Assembly (NCBI GenBank): GCA_003254885.1
Contig: QANT01006145.1
Location: 18,343-82,342 of the forward strand
DNA: 64,000 nt
Source: Purshia tridentata
Taxonomy: Eukaryota > Streptophyta > Magnoliopsida > Rosales > Rosaceae
Reading direction: 5' to 3'
In this document: one piece after another, positions 32,748 through 44,854 of the stretch
Layout: every line of letters starts with the position of its first letter
How positions within the stretch are numbered: the stretch's first letter is position 1
Translations under genes and position numbers: made by a program
Notes under the pieces: generated by a model
Databases searched by the model: none
Told to the model about the DNA's origin: nothing
The model's input: the letters and a program-made list of their open reading frames with translations, nothing else

Positions 32748-33337
32748 TACTTCTATTTATAGGAGAATATCAATAGAGGCCTTGTAAGAATGTGGCTCCA
32801 ACTCACATTATTACCCTCACCAATGATATTCTCCTACAAATATTTCAAAGATCTTCCAAATAACATGAAATTTTAGCTGTATTGATGGTTTGCTAGGGTC
32901 AAACACTGACATTCATCTACATTTCTGGAACTGGAAGCTTTGAAAACTTCTTCTTCATGGTTTTGGACTATGTGTCCCGGACAAGTCTTTTCTTCCTTCT
33001 TTTTTCTGGGCGATTGCTGTATGTAACAGCGTCCCCATGTTTTGGAAACTTCAAGCTTGTTAGTTGGACTTGTTGGTTCAAAGAAACACCAGTAAATGCG
33101 AATGGTTAAAATACCATCCTGAACACTACCCTTCTCCAAACGCATTGAGTGTAGACATAATAAAGATGTCTTTTCTCAGAAGCAGTTATTTGGAGATGGT
33201 GATTCCTCTGTCAACAGAACTACCAATATTCATTCCTCATATCCAATTGTCTCTAAATAGTGTATTCCTCCGAAATAGTGTAATACACTAAACCCAAAAA
33301 CACCCACACAAGCCAATATCCATTCACATCTTCACAC
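32748..33337 (+). other. Conserved 3' tail of the 30023 NAC gene
   Basis: From the stop codon, sequence nearly identical to the tails of the genes at 35254 and 42263: aggagaatatcaatagaggcc..., tgatggtttgctagggtcaaacactgac..., ctggaactggaagctttgaaaacttcttc. It matches intron 3 of the anchored gene at both ends (aggagaatatc near 6560; tgatagtttgcacaggtcaaactc near 8277). Likely 3' UTR derived from former intron. Confidence 0.65.
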
Positions 33338-33660
33338 ATGGGAGCTGCTCCAAGAAGGGAAGAATCTGACTGCAGAGCAGTACCACAAGACAAGGTGAGT
33401 GAATCAAACTGAAAACATGAAGGTTTTCTGGCTTTCTCATGGTGAATAAAAGCTTTTATTTGAAGCTTTTGGTGAGGTTTACTAAACTCAAATTGATTTC
33501 TTTTGCAGGTCAGAGGAACTGCAGAGCACTGTATTGCTGTTAGTCTGCAACAAAAAACCAAGTCCTGGAAGCATATGGTTTGATGCAGGCATGGAATGAG
33601 CAGCTGGCAGCAATTGGAAGGGTTCTTTCATTTTCCTTGAAGCGTCTCCTTCGTGCCATA
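33338..33660 (+). pseudogene. Relic anchor-side exons downstream of the 30023 NAC gene
   Basis: 33338-33394 encodes MGAAPRREESDCRA...DK and ends in a good donor (gtgagtg). 33509 onward follows a ttttgcag acceptor (VRGTAEHCIAV), then carries the ggcagcaattggaagggttct sequence homologous to the NNWKGS region of the anchored gene. Frame breaks and an early stop remove the anchor. The splice sites survive, so it may still act as untranslated exons. Confidence 0.7.
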
Positions 33661-35253
33661 AATCAAGTATTCGGTAAAATATTTTGACCGATTTCTTGTT
33701 CTAGCCTAAAAAGGCTTAGCCTAAAAGGCTTTTGTTCCACAGCCACTATTCTGGAAGTGGCATTATACAGAAGCTGCTGCAACGTGACTGCTGGATTCTC
33801 AATATCTCTTACATGACCAGACACTAGTCTGATGACGTGGTTATTAATATAGAAGTTTTGGGCTCAATCCGTCATGGAGTAGTAGTAACAATCAGTTTTA
33901 ATTATGTATGATTGAAGGTCTTAAACATAGACCATGATCATGGAATAGTAGTAACAATCAGTTTTAATGATGTATGATTGATGGTCTTAAACATAGACCA
34001 TGATTATGATTGAAGGTCAAACGTAGAATATCTATCAGCTTCAAGATGAAGCATCCCCAGCCACCCCTTGCAACCAAAATTTGTATCCTTGTTAATAATG
34101 TTTATTTTTTAACCTTTTAAAGTTGAATGGAATTTGTGTATTGTAGTCTCTCTTTGTAGATATGGGGTTTTATCTTAAAAAACCTTAGTTCTATTAGTAG
34201 TGTGTTCCTAAGTTATATATATGTTGTGCTACTTTTTTAACGTGGGATCCCTATTCACATCCATGACTTCTCATCTAGCCACCCAACTTCAACATTTTCT
34301 TACTTACCAAATTTTCCCAATAATAAAATTTGAAACCATATACACACTCGCATCGCATCAAATCAAGGCAAATATTTAATTTACATCATATAAATGGTGA
34401 GAAAAGAAAGTAATTAAAACTTAAATTTTTTACATTGAGTTTTTTCAATATTATTATTTTTAGTATATATAAGAGAGGGATAATTTGAATCCAAATGTAT
34501 AAAGAGAGAGTTTTTATCTTCGGTCCATTGGTTTAACTCTAATTTACTTTTTCAATATTAATTATACATAAACCATCCCCACTTCCTTTATAATATAACA
34601 GTACTTGTATTTATGATAAACTAAAATCCTATAACTTTCATTTTCTTTTTTGGTCAAATACAAGGTTTACTTTTACAGTACTTACATTTCTTTTTTATAG
34701 AAAATAGACAAGTTTGAAAACATTAGCCAACATACGTCAAATCAAATTCACGATGAATACTAAATTACGTGTGTTCCAACAAAAAAAATATTAAATTACG
34801 TAAAAGTTAAAAACATAGATTAATTAATAGACTGAATTTTCTTTCCAAGCAAATTAGTTTATTGTAATTTGCAAGATCATTCTGGAACAAGTGTACAATG
34901 TGGTCTATGATAAGGCTTTGATGCATAAGCACAGGCTAGAATCTAGAATCTTCCTGAAGACTCTCGATTATTATGACTTGTGAGTCCAAAAATATTGTAT
35001 CCTATAGATTCCTCGAAAGGGCTTACTCAAGCGCGTGATAGGGGAGAATGTGAGAGTGTGGGACCCAGTTCCATGACGCAAGCCATGTATTGGTTAAGGT
35101 GAGGTAAACTTGGTTGGGAAGTTCATGACTAGCGATCAAAGTAAAATGAAGAGAGTGAGCTAGTTTAACTATAAATACAACTCCACTGTGGTTTCGCAGA
35201 TCACACGCAAAACATTGAACTGAGAATCCAGTCCGAGTTATTAAGAGGAAGAG
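33661..35253. other. Intergenic between NAC genes, with short 3' repeats
   Basis: 33873-34028 has an imperfect direct repeat of catggaatagtagtaacaatcagttttaat and gattgatggtcttaaacatagaccatg. Similar arrays follow the genes at 35254 (38511-38648) and 42263 (45375-45567). The remainder is AT-rich until the promoter module at 34912. Confidence 0.65.
34912..35253 (+). promoter_or_regulatory. Promoter module of the 35254 NAC gene
   Basis: It has the conserved aaggctttgatgcataa...gggaagttcatgactagcgatcaaagt module and then a TATA box (ctataaatac, 35169-35178) about 80 bases before the ATG. The leader cagatcacacgc...ttgaactgagaatcc is shared with the gene at 30023. Confidence 0.65.
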
Positions 35254-36971
35254 ATGAGCAGCAGGACCACCGCCAACACAGCAGTAGCAGATTCGTTGCC
35301 AGTGGGAACACGGTTTAATCCCACGGATGAGCAGCTGCTGAGCCACTATTTGACGAAGAAGATGCAGGGCAAAGATTCTTGCTTCCCTGAAATCGATTGC
35401 TGCAAGCACGAGCCTTGGGATTTGCTTTGTAATTACTTCATCTTACTTTTAATTTCTCATTTGATCACATTTTTACTGTTTTTATGTTGCTATATTATAC
35501 TGTCAAATATTGTGTTTTACATAGAATTTGTCGAATTGAATTGACAGGTTGAAACATAAAATGATGTGGTGGTAACGTTATTTCTGAAATTATGAATGCA
35601 TAATCTTGTTATGTAGTTGAGAACTTAAAAAGAATGGCAAGTGGTTGGTTTGAATGTCTTGTTGTTGCATTGCATTGTGGCAGCGCTGTTGCTCCCAACT
35701 CAGGATATGGAGCGGTTCTTCTTCAGCCCACGCGTTTACAAGTACGCCAGCAGCAAACGATCCGAGAGGGCCACAGTGCAAGGCTACTGGAAGTCAACGG
35801 GCAAGCCCCGTAAAATCAAGGCTAGACTCTCCAATGCTGACATCGGAATTAAGAGGATTTTGACATTCTATGAAGGTCGTGCGCCTCATTCTTCCAAGAC
35901 CAACTACATCATCCACGAGTATGAACTGGAGAATGGGGGGGACCTTGTTCTCTGCCGCTTGAAGATTAAGCCTCATAAGTACATTGCCTCTAATTTTGAA
36001 AACCAACCTGCAGCACATGATATGGTTACTGAGCAAGAAGAAAATCTGGCATTCAAAGACTTGCATGATATTCTGTTTCCCAATAGCAATGATGGTGAAT
36101 GCACCTTTTCTGATTTTGAGATGCAGGTGAGAACAAACATGCTTTTTGAACATTTCTGATATCAACTTATTAATATTGAGAACTTGATAAAACCCTGAAA
36201 CTTGCTTGTTTGTGATTCTTAATCCAGCAAGCATTTGCTCAGCTGGAGTCACTCTTACATCCCACTCAGCCAGAGGAGCAACAGGATTACTACTCCTCCT
36301 CACTGCACTCACCAAAAGAAGCACACCTGGAAAAAGTTCCACTTGCCGATGTCAATAATGGTGAATGCTGTTGGGGAAAACCTCCATTGGGGGATAACGA
36401 TTCTTGTCTTACAAATAAGAAAATTGTTTCAACCAATGATAACCATGAAACAGTTAGCAACACCGCGTCTAATTTTGGAAGTGCTACAAATGATGGTATT
36501 CCAGAGGTGAGAATGAGCGTGCTTTTGAAAATTTTCTCATATGCAGTTCTAAATATGGAGCACAGGATGTATATCCAAACTTAACACTCGCTTGTTTTTT
36601 ATTCTTTAATCCAGGTTTTCACTCAACCAGGAGAAAATTTGGAACCAGTCGATTATTCACTTTTAGAGGATTTCCCACTGCTTTCACCAATGCACACAGA
36701 ACCGAGAGATTTTGTGCATGGCAACAACTACATTGCCGGCAATGAGTTGCAATCTCAATTTGAAGATTATGACTTTTCTTTCACAATTGATGACAAGGAT
36801 TACCTCTCCTATCTTCAAACAACAACATCTCCTTCTATTGACTCCTGCCTACCAAAGTCATTAGGAACCCAATCTCCTTTCAATCACTCCTTTCAAGGTA
36901 ATTCTGCTTTGGCTACTGGAGAAAAGAAAGACTCCAGTGTAGCTGATGAACCGCAATACTTCTATTTGTAG
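35254..36971 (+). CDS. NAC transcription factor (cluster subgroup without anchor)
   Basis: Four exons (35254-35428, 35684-36126, 36228-36506, 36615-36971) give 417 aa. NAC subdomains: A LPVGTRFNPTDEQLLSHYL, B DCCKHEPWDLL, C RFFFSPRVYKYASS and GYWKSTGK, D IGIKRILTFYEGR and TNYIIHEYEL, E LVLCRLKIKPHK in the same exon. The usual E/L-W-F before FSP is R-F here, a change at a normally conserved Trp. Acidic C-terminal exons follow (QPEEQQDYYSSSLHSP; GDNDSCLTNKK). The protein ends in codons aligning with intron 3 of the anchored gene. No transmembrane segment. It sits about 2.5 kb after its nearest paralog in the same orientation. Confidence 0.88.
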
Positions 36972-37091
36972 GAGAATATCAATAGAGGCCTTGTAAGAAT
37001 GTGGCTCCAATTCACATTATTACACTCACCAATGATATTCTCTTACAAATAATTCAAAGATCTTCCAAATAACATGAAATTTTAGCTGTGT

Positions 37092-37690
37092 TGATGGTTT
37101 GCTAAGGTCAAACACTGACACTCATCTACATTTATGGAACTGGAAGCTTTGAAAACTTCTTCTTCGTGGTTTTCGACTATGTGTCCAGGACAAGTCTGTT
37201 CTTCCTTCTTTTGTTTTTTTTTTTTTTTTACACTCATCTACATTTCTGGAACTGGATTGCTAAGGTCAAACACTGACACTCATCTACATTTCTGGAACTG
37301 GAAGCTTTGAAAACTTCTTCTTCATGGTTTTCGACTATGTGTCCAGGACAAGTCTGTTCTTCCTTCTTCTTTTGTTTTTTTTTTTTTTTTTTTACACTCA
37401 TCTACATTTCTGGAACTGGAAGCTTTGTAAACTTCTTCTTCATGGTTTTGGACTATGTGTCCAGGACAAGTCTGTTCTTCCTTCTTCTCTTTTTATTTTT
37501 ACACTCATCTGCATTTCTGGAACTGGAAGCTTTGTAAACTTCTTCTTCGTGGTTTTGACTATGTGTCCAGGACAAGTCTATTCTTCCTTCCATTTTTTTT
37601 TTACCACATTCCTAGAACTGGAAGCTTTGAAAACTTCTTGTCAATGATTTTGGACTCTGTGTCCAGGACAAGTCTGTTCTTCCTTTTTTT
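37092..37690 (+). repeat. 3' minisatellite after the 35254 NAC gene
   Basis: Five full copies and one partial copy of a roughly 100-120-base unit (catttctggaactggaagctttg...cttcttcatggttttggactatgtgtccaggacaagtctgttcttccttc) are separated by T tracts. The genes at 30023 and 42263 have a single copy at the equivalent place, so the expansion is specific to this gene. Confidence 0.88.
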
Positions 37691-37988
37691 TCTGGGCGAT
37701 TTCTGTGTGTAACAGCATCCCCATGTTTTGGAAACTTCAAGCGTGTTAGTTGAACTTGTTGCTTCGCAGAAACACCAGCAAATGCAAATAGTTCGAAAAC
37801 CATCCGGAACACTACCCTTCTCCAAATGCAATGAGTCCAGACATAATAAAGATGTCTTTTCTCATAAGCAGTTCTTTCTGTCAACAGAACTACCTATATT
37901 CATTCCTCATATCCAATTGTCTCTAAATAGTGTAATCCTCCAAATATTGTAATCCACATAAAACCAATATCCATTCACATCTTCACAC

Positions 37989-38315
37989 ATGGGAGCTGCT
38001 CCAAGAAGGGAAGAATCCGACTGCAGAGCAGAATCACAAGACGAGGTGAGAGAACCAAACTGATAACATGAAGGTTTCCTGGCTTTCTCATGGTGAAGAG
38101 AAGCTTTTATATTGAAGCTTTTGGTGAGGTTTAATAAACTCAAATTTATTTATTTTTGCAGGTCAGGGAAGCTGCGGAGCATTGTATTGCTGTTAGTCTG
38201 CAACAAATTACCAAGTCATGGAAGCATATGGTTTGATGCAGGCATGGAATGAGCAGCTGGCAGCAATTAGAAGGGTTCTTTCATTTTCCTTGAAGCGTCT
38301 CCTTTTAGCCATAAA
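37989..38315 (+). pseudogene. Relic anchor-side exons downstream of the 35254 NAC gene
   Basis: 37989-38045 (MGAAPRREESDCRAESQDE) precedes a gtgaga donor. From 38162, after a tttgcag acceptor, comes VREAAEHCIAVSLQQ followed by disrupted ggcagcaattagaagggttctttc. No hydrophobic anchor remains. Confidence 0.7.
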
Positions 38316-40224
38316 TCAAGTAATCTGTACAATATTTCGACCAAGTTCTAGTTCTAGCCTTATAGTCAAGGCTTTTGTTCCACAGCCACTGGAAGTGGCA
38401 TTATACAGAGCTGCTGCAACATGACTGCTGGAGTCTCAATATATCTTAATAACCAGACACTATTATGAAGTCGTGGTGGTTATTAATATAGAAGTTTTGG
38501 GCTCCATCCGTAATGAAATAGTAGTAACAATCAGGTTTAATGATGTATGATTGAGTCTTAAACATAGACTATGATTATGATTGATGGTCTTAAACATAGA
38601 GTCATAGACCATGATTATGATTGAAGGTCTTAAACATAGACTATCTATCAGCTTCAAGCTGAAGCATTCCCAGCCACCCTTTGCAACCAAAATTGTATCC
38701 TTGTTAATATTGTTTATTTTTGAACCTTTTAAAGTTGAATGGAATTCGTGTATTATAGTCTCTCTTTGTATTTGAATCCATAATGTCAATGTTTACATTC
38801 CATTTTTCTGTTTTAGAAATAAATTATGCAATCTGTCAGCAGCTAGTATTTATCTGTTTCCTCTTTCATTCTGTTTAGGGAGCAATAGAAGAGGAAAAAT
38901 CACTAGAATACTGAAGTTATTGTTGGGTTGTGTTGTTTTCTACCTTATAATACTTACTTTTAATAATATATTGAACTTAATGTTGTGTTGTGATATACAT
39001 ATACTGACTTCAGCAAATTTTAATAAAATACTGGTAATTTTGGATAGATTATTGACCTTTTATGATCACTAACAAATTAATGACAAATATTTTTAGCATA
39101 TGCAAATTGAAATTAGTATGTTTAACCTCATTTGTCTTCATTTTTTCTTTACTAAAATTTGATTCCTTTCCACGAATTAGTGAGGTAGGCTACAACATAT
39201 ATAGTCTAAATAATAGAAAGAGAGCAGGTTAATTATGGTACTTTATTTGGTTTGAAAATATGGATGGATTTGAGGTGGGGTCGAAGACTACTTAGGGTGC
39301 AAGTTCATGACTAAAAGTAATCACATTCGTATAATTGAATTCACGAATTAGTGAATAGTGATGTAGTCTACGACAAGGTATAAATAAGAATTTTTTTTAA
39401 TAAATTACTCTCAATTCCAGTTTTTGAAAGATTTTAAAGTGTAAATCCACCTAAAAACAAAATTAAGTCAAATGACATTCTATTGATGAGGGATCTGCAT
39501 CTGCAGTTTTTTTGAGCATTTAGAATTGCATATACACTTTTTAAGGGGTTTTAAACTTGTATGTGCAATTTTGAAGATGCATGTGCATGTATGCAAACAT
39601 ATGCATATAAAGGGTGCATCTGCATGTGTCAAGCCAATACCGATAGCTCGATAAAGCTTTGTCTTGAAATTTAAGTATTGGTCCGGATCGACTGTAACTT
39701 AAGTGGTTTTTTTTTTTTTTTTTTCCATTTCGTACTTTTAAGTAAAGTCCCCAAAATATTTCTATATGGAAACATAGTGGAAAGAAAATACTGGTACTTT
39801 ATTTGGCTAGAGAATATGTAAGCATTATAGGAGGGGTCCAAGACTACTTGGGGAGGAAGTTCTTGACTACTTTGGGGGCAAGTTCTGAAACCCCATTGGG
39901 TATCTCTGTTCTCCAATCAGAAACTATGAAATTATTTTGAGAGGGAAGAGATGGATTCCCCATCCACAATACAACTATCAAGTTATTCAAGTATATTTTG
40001 TACTGCAAATTGAGACTTCAAGTTTAATTTTTACTTTTTTAGTAACTTGACTTCAGTTTTTAATAAATACGTTCTTCCGTTTAATATTTCGTCAAGAAAG
40101 TCATTAAATGCTAATCAAAATTTGATAAGCAAATGATTTTCTATCTCACAAATAAGTCGTTACATAAAATTCCCAGCTAAAAAGCATATATATATATATA
40201 TATATATTTTATCAAACAAAGCAA
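38316..40224. other. Intergenic between NAC copies, with two copies of the dispersed block
   Basis: It contains the short repeats at 38511-38648, a partial dispersed block (39236-39313) and a full one (39788-39990), both + orientation. A poly-T run lies at 39706-39723 and a TA microsatellite at 40187-40207. No gene seen. Confidence 0.65.
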
Positions 40225-40487
40225 AAGACTAAAAGCTGCACAAATTAAAGAAACACGCGTGTACGAAGTGGGTGGGATCCACATCCACTTATAGGACCTC
40301 AACCTAAATAGTGTCACGCAAACTTGTATGAGGAATATTTTGTCCATCACTGTAGCACTCAACCTTTTTGGGAGTCAAGACCTGAGCGAGTGGAGTGGGT
40401 GAGTGAGCGAGTTTGATTACAAATACAAGCTCAGTCTTGGTGCTGATGAAGCAATTTGGTTCTTACATGTTGTACAAAGGAGAGCAT

Positions 40488-40905
40488 ATGGGCAGCAACA
40501 ACACATCAGCCGCAGCAGCAGGACCGGTGTCAGTGCCGGTGGATTTCAGATTCCACCCCAAGGAGGAGGAGCTGGTGAAGCACTACCTGAGGAACAAGCT
40601 GCAGGGCATGGATTACCACATCCTAGAAATCGGTGTCTGCAAGTACGAGCCTAGTGCTTTACCTGGTAATCTATTCTTGTCTTAATTTGATCACTTCCCA
40701 TTTGAATATTTGGTCCATTAAAGTGTTGGTTGTGGTTGGGTTCAACAACCTGTTTTGTGGTGCATATTGCATTTGCTGCGCTCTCGATCGCAGAAACTGA
40801 GACAGAGACTCGTGCACCAACAGCGTACGCTCCAATAGGACCACCCAAAAATTACAGGCAAGGAACGTGCAATCAAGACTCGTCATTGGGAAGAAGAGGA
40901 CCAAA
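40488..40905 (+). pseudogene. Truncated NAC copy related to the 25062 gene
   Basis: Exon 1 (40488-40665) is open and close to that of the 25062 gene (VPVDFRFHPKEEELVKHYL, VCKYEPSALPG), with changes at normally fixed positions ([12 protein letters not shown] to P.DFRFHPKEEEL). The expected exon 2 acceptor tttgcagCG is tttgctgCG, so the AG is lost. Exon 2 lacks the segment around [12 protein letters not shown] and further pieces. Similarity ends near GKKRT at 40905. No downstream exons. Not functional as a NAC. Confidence 0.9.
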
Positions 40906-42262
40906 TCTCCAAACTCAGAGCTTCAACAATCCAAACTCAAATCTCCAAAGTTTACTGAAATAAATGTATAAATTTCGGTGGCAGCGGTGGCGGGGGAGGG
41001 AGACAACCGATCGTCATCGTCATCCTCATCAATCATATTAAAAAAACGTTATATAATAAATATACCACTATATATAAAATGGAAAAAACATTGTAGATCA
41101 ATATAAAACTATCTCATACGTTGGACTAATAGTGTAATTTTCTTTATTTTTTATCGTGCTTCTATTATATTAAAATTCTGGCTTTGTCACTAATTATAAC
41201 TTTTGCTAGATATTGTTTCCAAATATTTAACCACATTGTTCTACCATCCATGGTGGATAGGGTGTGGTATATTAGACATGTTTAGGTATGAGATTTTTTA
41301 CCTTAAAAAACTTTGTTGGCTGTGGATCCTTAATTTACATGTTGTGCTACTTTTTTGACGTGGAATTCTTTTCGCATCCATGACTTGGTTTTGAGTCACA
41401 TAACTTTAACATTTTCTTAGTTACCAAATTTTTCCTATAATAGAATTTGAAATTCTAATATACACACTCACATCAAATTAAGGTAAAATATATGTTTTGC
41501 ATCATAAAAGTAGTGAGGAAAGAAATAAATTAAAATTTGAAATGTTTCTATCATGAACTATACGGTGGGCTTTTTCAACATTAATTTTGAATAAAATGTC
41601 ACCAATTCCCTTATAATATAACAATAATTTAAATTTTTTAAATCTAAAATCCTATAACTTTCACTTTTTGTTTATTTGTCAAATATAAAGTGTACTGTTA
41701 CTTTACATTTCTCTTTTATAGAAATATTTTACTTTGAAAACATTAATGAATAACATCCATCAAATAAAAGTCATGATGAATACTAAATTACACATACATG
41801 GACCAAAAGAAAAAATATAAAATTACGTAAAACATAGTAACTTAGTATATTATATGATCAATATGGTCTCGGATAAGGCTTTGATTCATAACACAAGCAA
41901 GAATCTAGAATATTCAGGAAGCCTCTCGATTGTTATGTTATGAGTACAAAAATACTGAAAGCCTCCCATTAATACAAGAGGTATAGTATAGATTCCTTAA
42001 AAGGAGAAAACAGTTGTACAACTCAACGCGTGATGGGGAAGAAAAGTTATAGTGTGGGACCGAGTGACACGAGGCAAGCCATGATTGGTCAGGTAAACTT
42101 GTTTGGGTTGGTCACGACCAGCGATCAAAGTGAAGTCAAGAGAGTGAGTGAGTGAGTGAGTTTTGCCTATTAATACAACTTGAACTCTGTTTCTGATGAT
42201 CAGAAGCTAGGAATTGACTGATAAATTGATAATCCTCCAGACCGAGTTACGAAGAAGAAGAG
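40906..42262. other. Intergenic, with the promoter module of the 42263 NAC gene
   Basis: No gene is seen in the AT-rich stretch to 41870. 41873-42150 is the conserved NAC upstream module (ggctttgattcataac...ggtcacgaccagcgatcaaagtgaag), followed by a gagtgagtgagtgag repeat (42142-42160) and a taatacaac stretch before the leader. Confidence 0.65.
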
Positions 42263-44254
42263 ATGAGCAGCAGCAGCAGCAGCAACAACACAGCAGCAGA
42301 GCTTGTGGGACTACGGTTTAATCCCACGGAGCAGGAGCTGGTGAGCCACTATTTGAACAATAAGTTGCAGGGCAAAGATTCCCACTTTCCTGTAATCTCT
42401 TGCTGCAAACACGAGCCTTGGGATTTGCTTGGTATATCCTCCGTCTCCTTTTTAATTTCTTGCGTCTCATTTTATCTCATTTTTAATGGATTATCATAAA
42501 TAAATCAAAAATAGTTATTAGTACCTCTGTTTTAACTTTTATAACATATTTGGTTAATGTAGATGTAGTTTTAAAATTTCATATTTTATTTTTATATTTA
42601 GAAACTTTTAACAAACTTAAACTTTCAATTTTTGTTTGAAATTACAAATAATATAAAACACTAATACCAAATATGGAGTTTTAAAATCACATGGACTAAA
42701 TATGTTTTCATGGTAAAAACACATAGACCAAAATTATTATTTTCCATATTTTATTATTAGTGTTTTGAATTTTATGTTTTTATGTTGTTAGACTATCAAA
42801 TATTATGTTTTAATGAGTTGTTAGAATTTGCTTAATTGGATTGACAGGTTGAGAACATAATATGATGAAGTGGTAACATTAGTTCCCAAATTGTACGTGA
42901 ATATATAATCTTGTTATGTTGTTGAGTATTGTGTTGCTGCATTGCATTGTGGCAGCGCTGTTGGTCCCAAACGAGGACATGGAGGGGTACTTCTTCAGCC
43001 CACGCGATTACAAGTATGCCAAAAGCAAACGCTCCAACAGGGCCACACTGAAAGGCTCGTGGAAGATCACAGGCAAGCCTCGTGGAATCAAGGATCGATA
43101 CACCCAAGATGTCATTGGGTATAAGAAGACATTGACCTTCAGCATAGGTCGTGGGTCTAATGCTCAGAATACCAACTTCGTCATGCACGAGTATGATATG
43201 CCTGGCCACAATGGGGACTTTGTTCTCTGCCGCTTGAAGATTAAGCCTCACAAGTCTGCTAAGAAGAAGGATAGTTCAATCTGTGAGGAAGCTGACCCTG
43301 ATAGCTACATTGCAGCAGATGATATGATTGCAGAGCAAGACAAAAAGCTGGAAGATCCTCTGCTTCCCAATGGCAATGTTGGTGAATGCAAAGAGAAAGA
43401 TTCTTTTCTTATAGATGAGAATGATAATGGATTTTCTTCTGATTTGGATATGTATGTAAAGGTGAGTACAAACATTCTTTTTGAACTTTTTTTTATATGA
43501 ACTTGTTAATATGGAGCACAAGAAGTAGATCAAAACCTAAAGCTTGCTTGTTTGTGATTCTTAATCCAGCAACTATATCCTCAGCAAGGTGAAAGTCAGG
43601 AGTCACTCATACTTCCAACTCAGCCACATCAGCAACAGGATTACTCCTCCTCCACACTGCACTCACCAAAAGAAGCACACATGGGACATGTTCCACATGC
43701 CGATGTCAATAATGGTGAATTTAGTTTGGGGAAATCTCCATTGGGGGATATTTCAACCAATGATAACCATGAACCAGTTAGCGGCACGTCTAATCTTGGA
43801 AGTGCTACTGATAATTGTATTCCAAAGGTGAATGAGCGTGCTTTTGAACATATTCTTATATGCAGTTCTAAATATGGAGCACAGGGTGTATATCCAAACT
43901 TAACACTAGCTTGTTTGTGATTCTTTAATCCAGGTTTTTACTCAACCAGGAAAAAATCTGGATCCACTTTTACAGGGTTACCCACTGCTGTCACCAATGC
44001 ACACAGAACCGAGAGATGTTCTGCATGGCAATAACAACATTGCCGGCAATGAGTCACAATCTCAATTTATAGATTGTGACTTTTTTCTCACAGACTTTCT
44101 ATTTATTGATGGCCAGTATTGTTACTCCTGTCAAGAAAAAACAAAATTTCCTTCCATGGACTTTAACCAACCAAGGTCATTGGGAACACAACCTCCTTCC
44201 AATGACTCCTTTCAAGGTTATTCTGCATTAGCTACTGGAGAAACTCCAGTGTAG
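42263..44254 (+). CDS. NAC transcription factor (cluster subgroup without anchor)
   Basis: Four exons (42263-42431, 42956-43461, 43570-43827, 43934-44254) give 417 aa. The N-terminus is Ser-rich. NAC subdomains: A VGLRFNPTEQELVSHYL, B CCKHEPWDLLG, C GYFFSPRDYKYAKS and GSWKITGK, D IGYKKTLTFSIGR and TNFVMHEYDM, E FVLCRLKIKPHKS in the same exon. Acidic C-terminal exons resemble those of the 30023 and 35254 genes. Differences from NAC consensus include the aromatic in TFY (TFS here) and YW in the WKxTGK motif (SW here), so binding strength may differ. No transmembrane segment. Confidence 0.87.
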
Positions 44255-44854
44255 CTAATGGACCGCAATACTTCTATTTGTAGGAGAATATCAATAGAGG
44301 CCTTGTAAGAATGTGGCTCCACCTCACATTATTACACTCACCAATGACATTCTCCTACAAATAATGCAAAGATCTTCCAGATAACATGAAATTTTACCTG
44401 TGTTGATGGTTTGCTAGTGCAAACACTGACACTCGTGTACATTTCTGTAACTGGAAGCTTTGAAATCTTCTTCTTCATGGTTTTGGACTATGTGTCCAGG
44501 ACAAGTCTTTTCTTCCTTCTCTTTTCTGGGCGATTGTTGTATGTAACAGCATCCCCATGTTTTGGAAACTTCAAGTTTGTTAGTTGGACTTGTTGGTTCA
44601 AAGAAACACCAAATGCAAATGGTTAAAATACCATTCTGAACACTACCCTTCTCCAAACGCATTGAGTCCAGACATAATAAAGATGTCTTTTCTCAGAAGC
44701 AGTTATTTGGAGATGGTGATTCCTCTGTCAACAGAACTACCAATATTCATTCCTCATATCCAATTGTCTCTGAATAGTGTATTCCTCCGAAATAGTGTAA
44801 TGCACTAAACCAAAAAACACCCACGTAAGCCAATATCCATTCACATCTTCACAC

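Noticed and set aside
37307-37831. Overlapping repetitive ORFs after the 35254 NAC gene
   Set aside because: They are read-outs of the 3' minisatellite; period and T tracts, not coding constraint, explain them.
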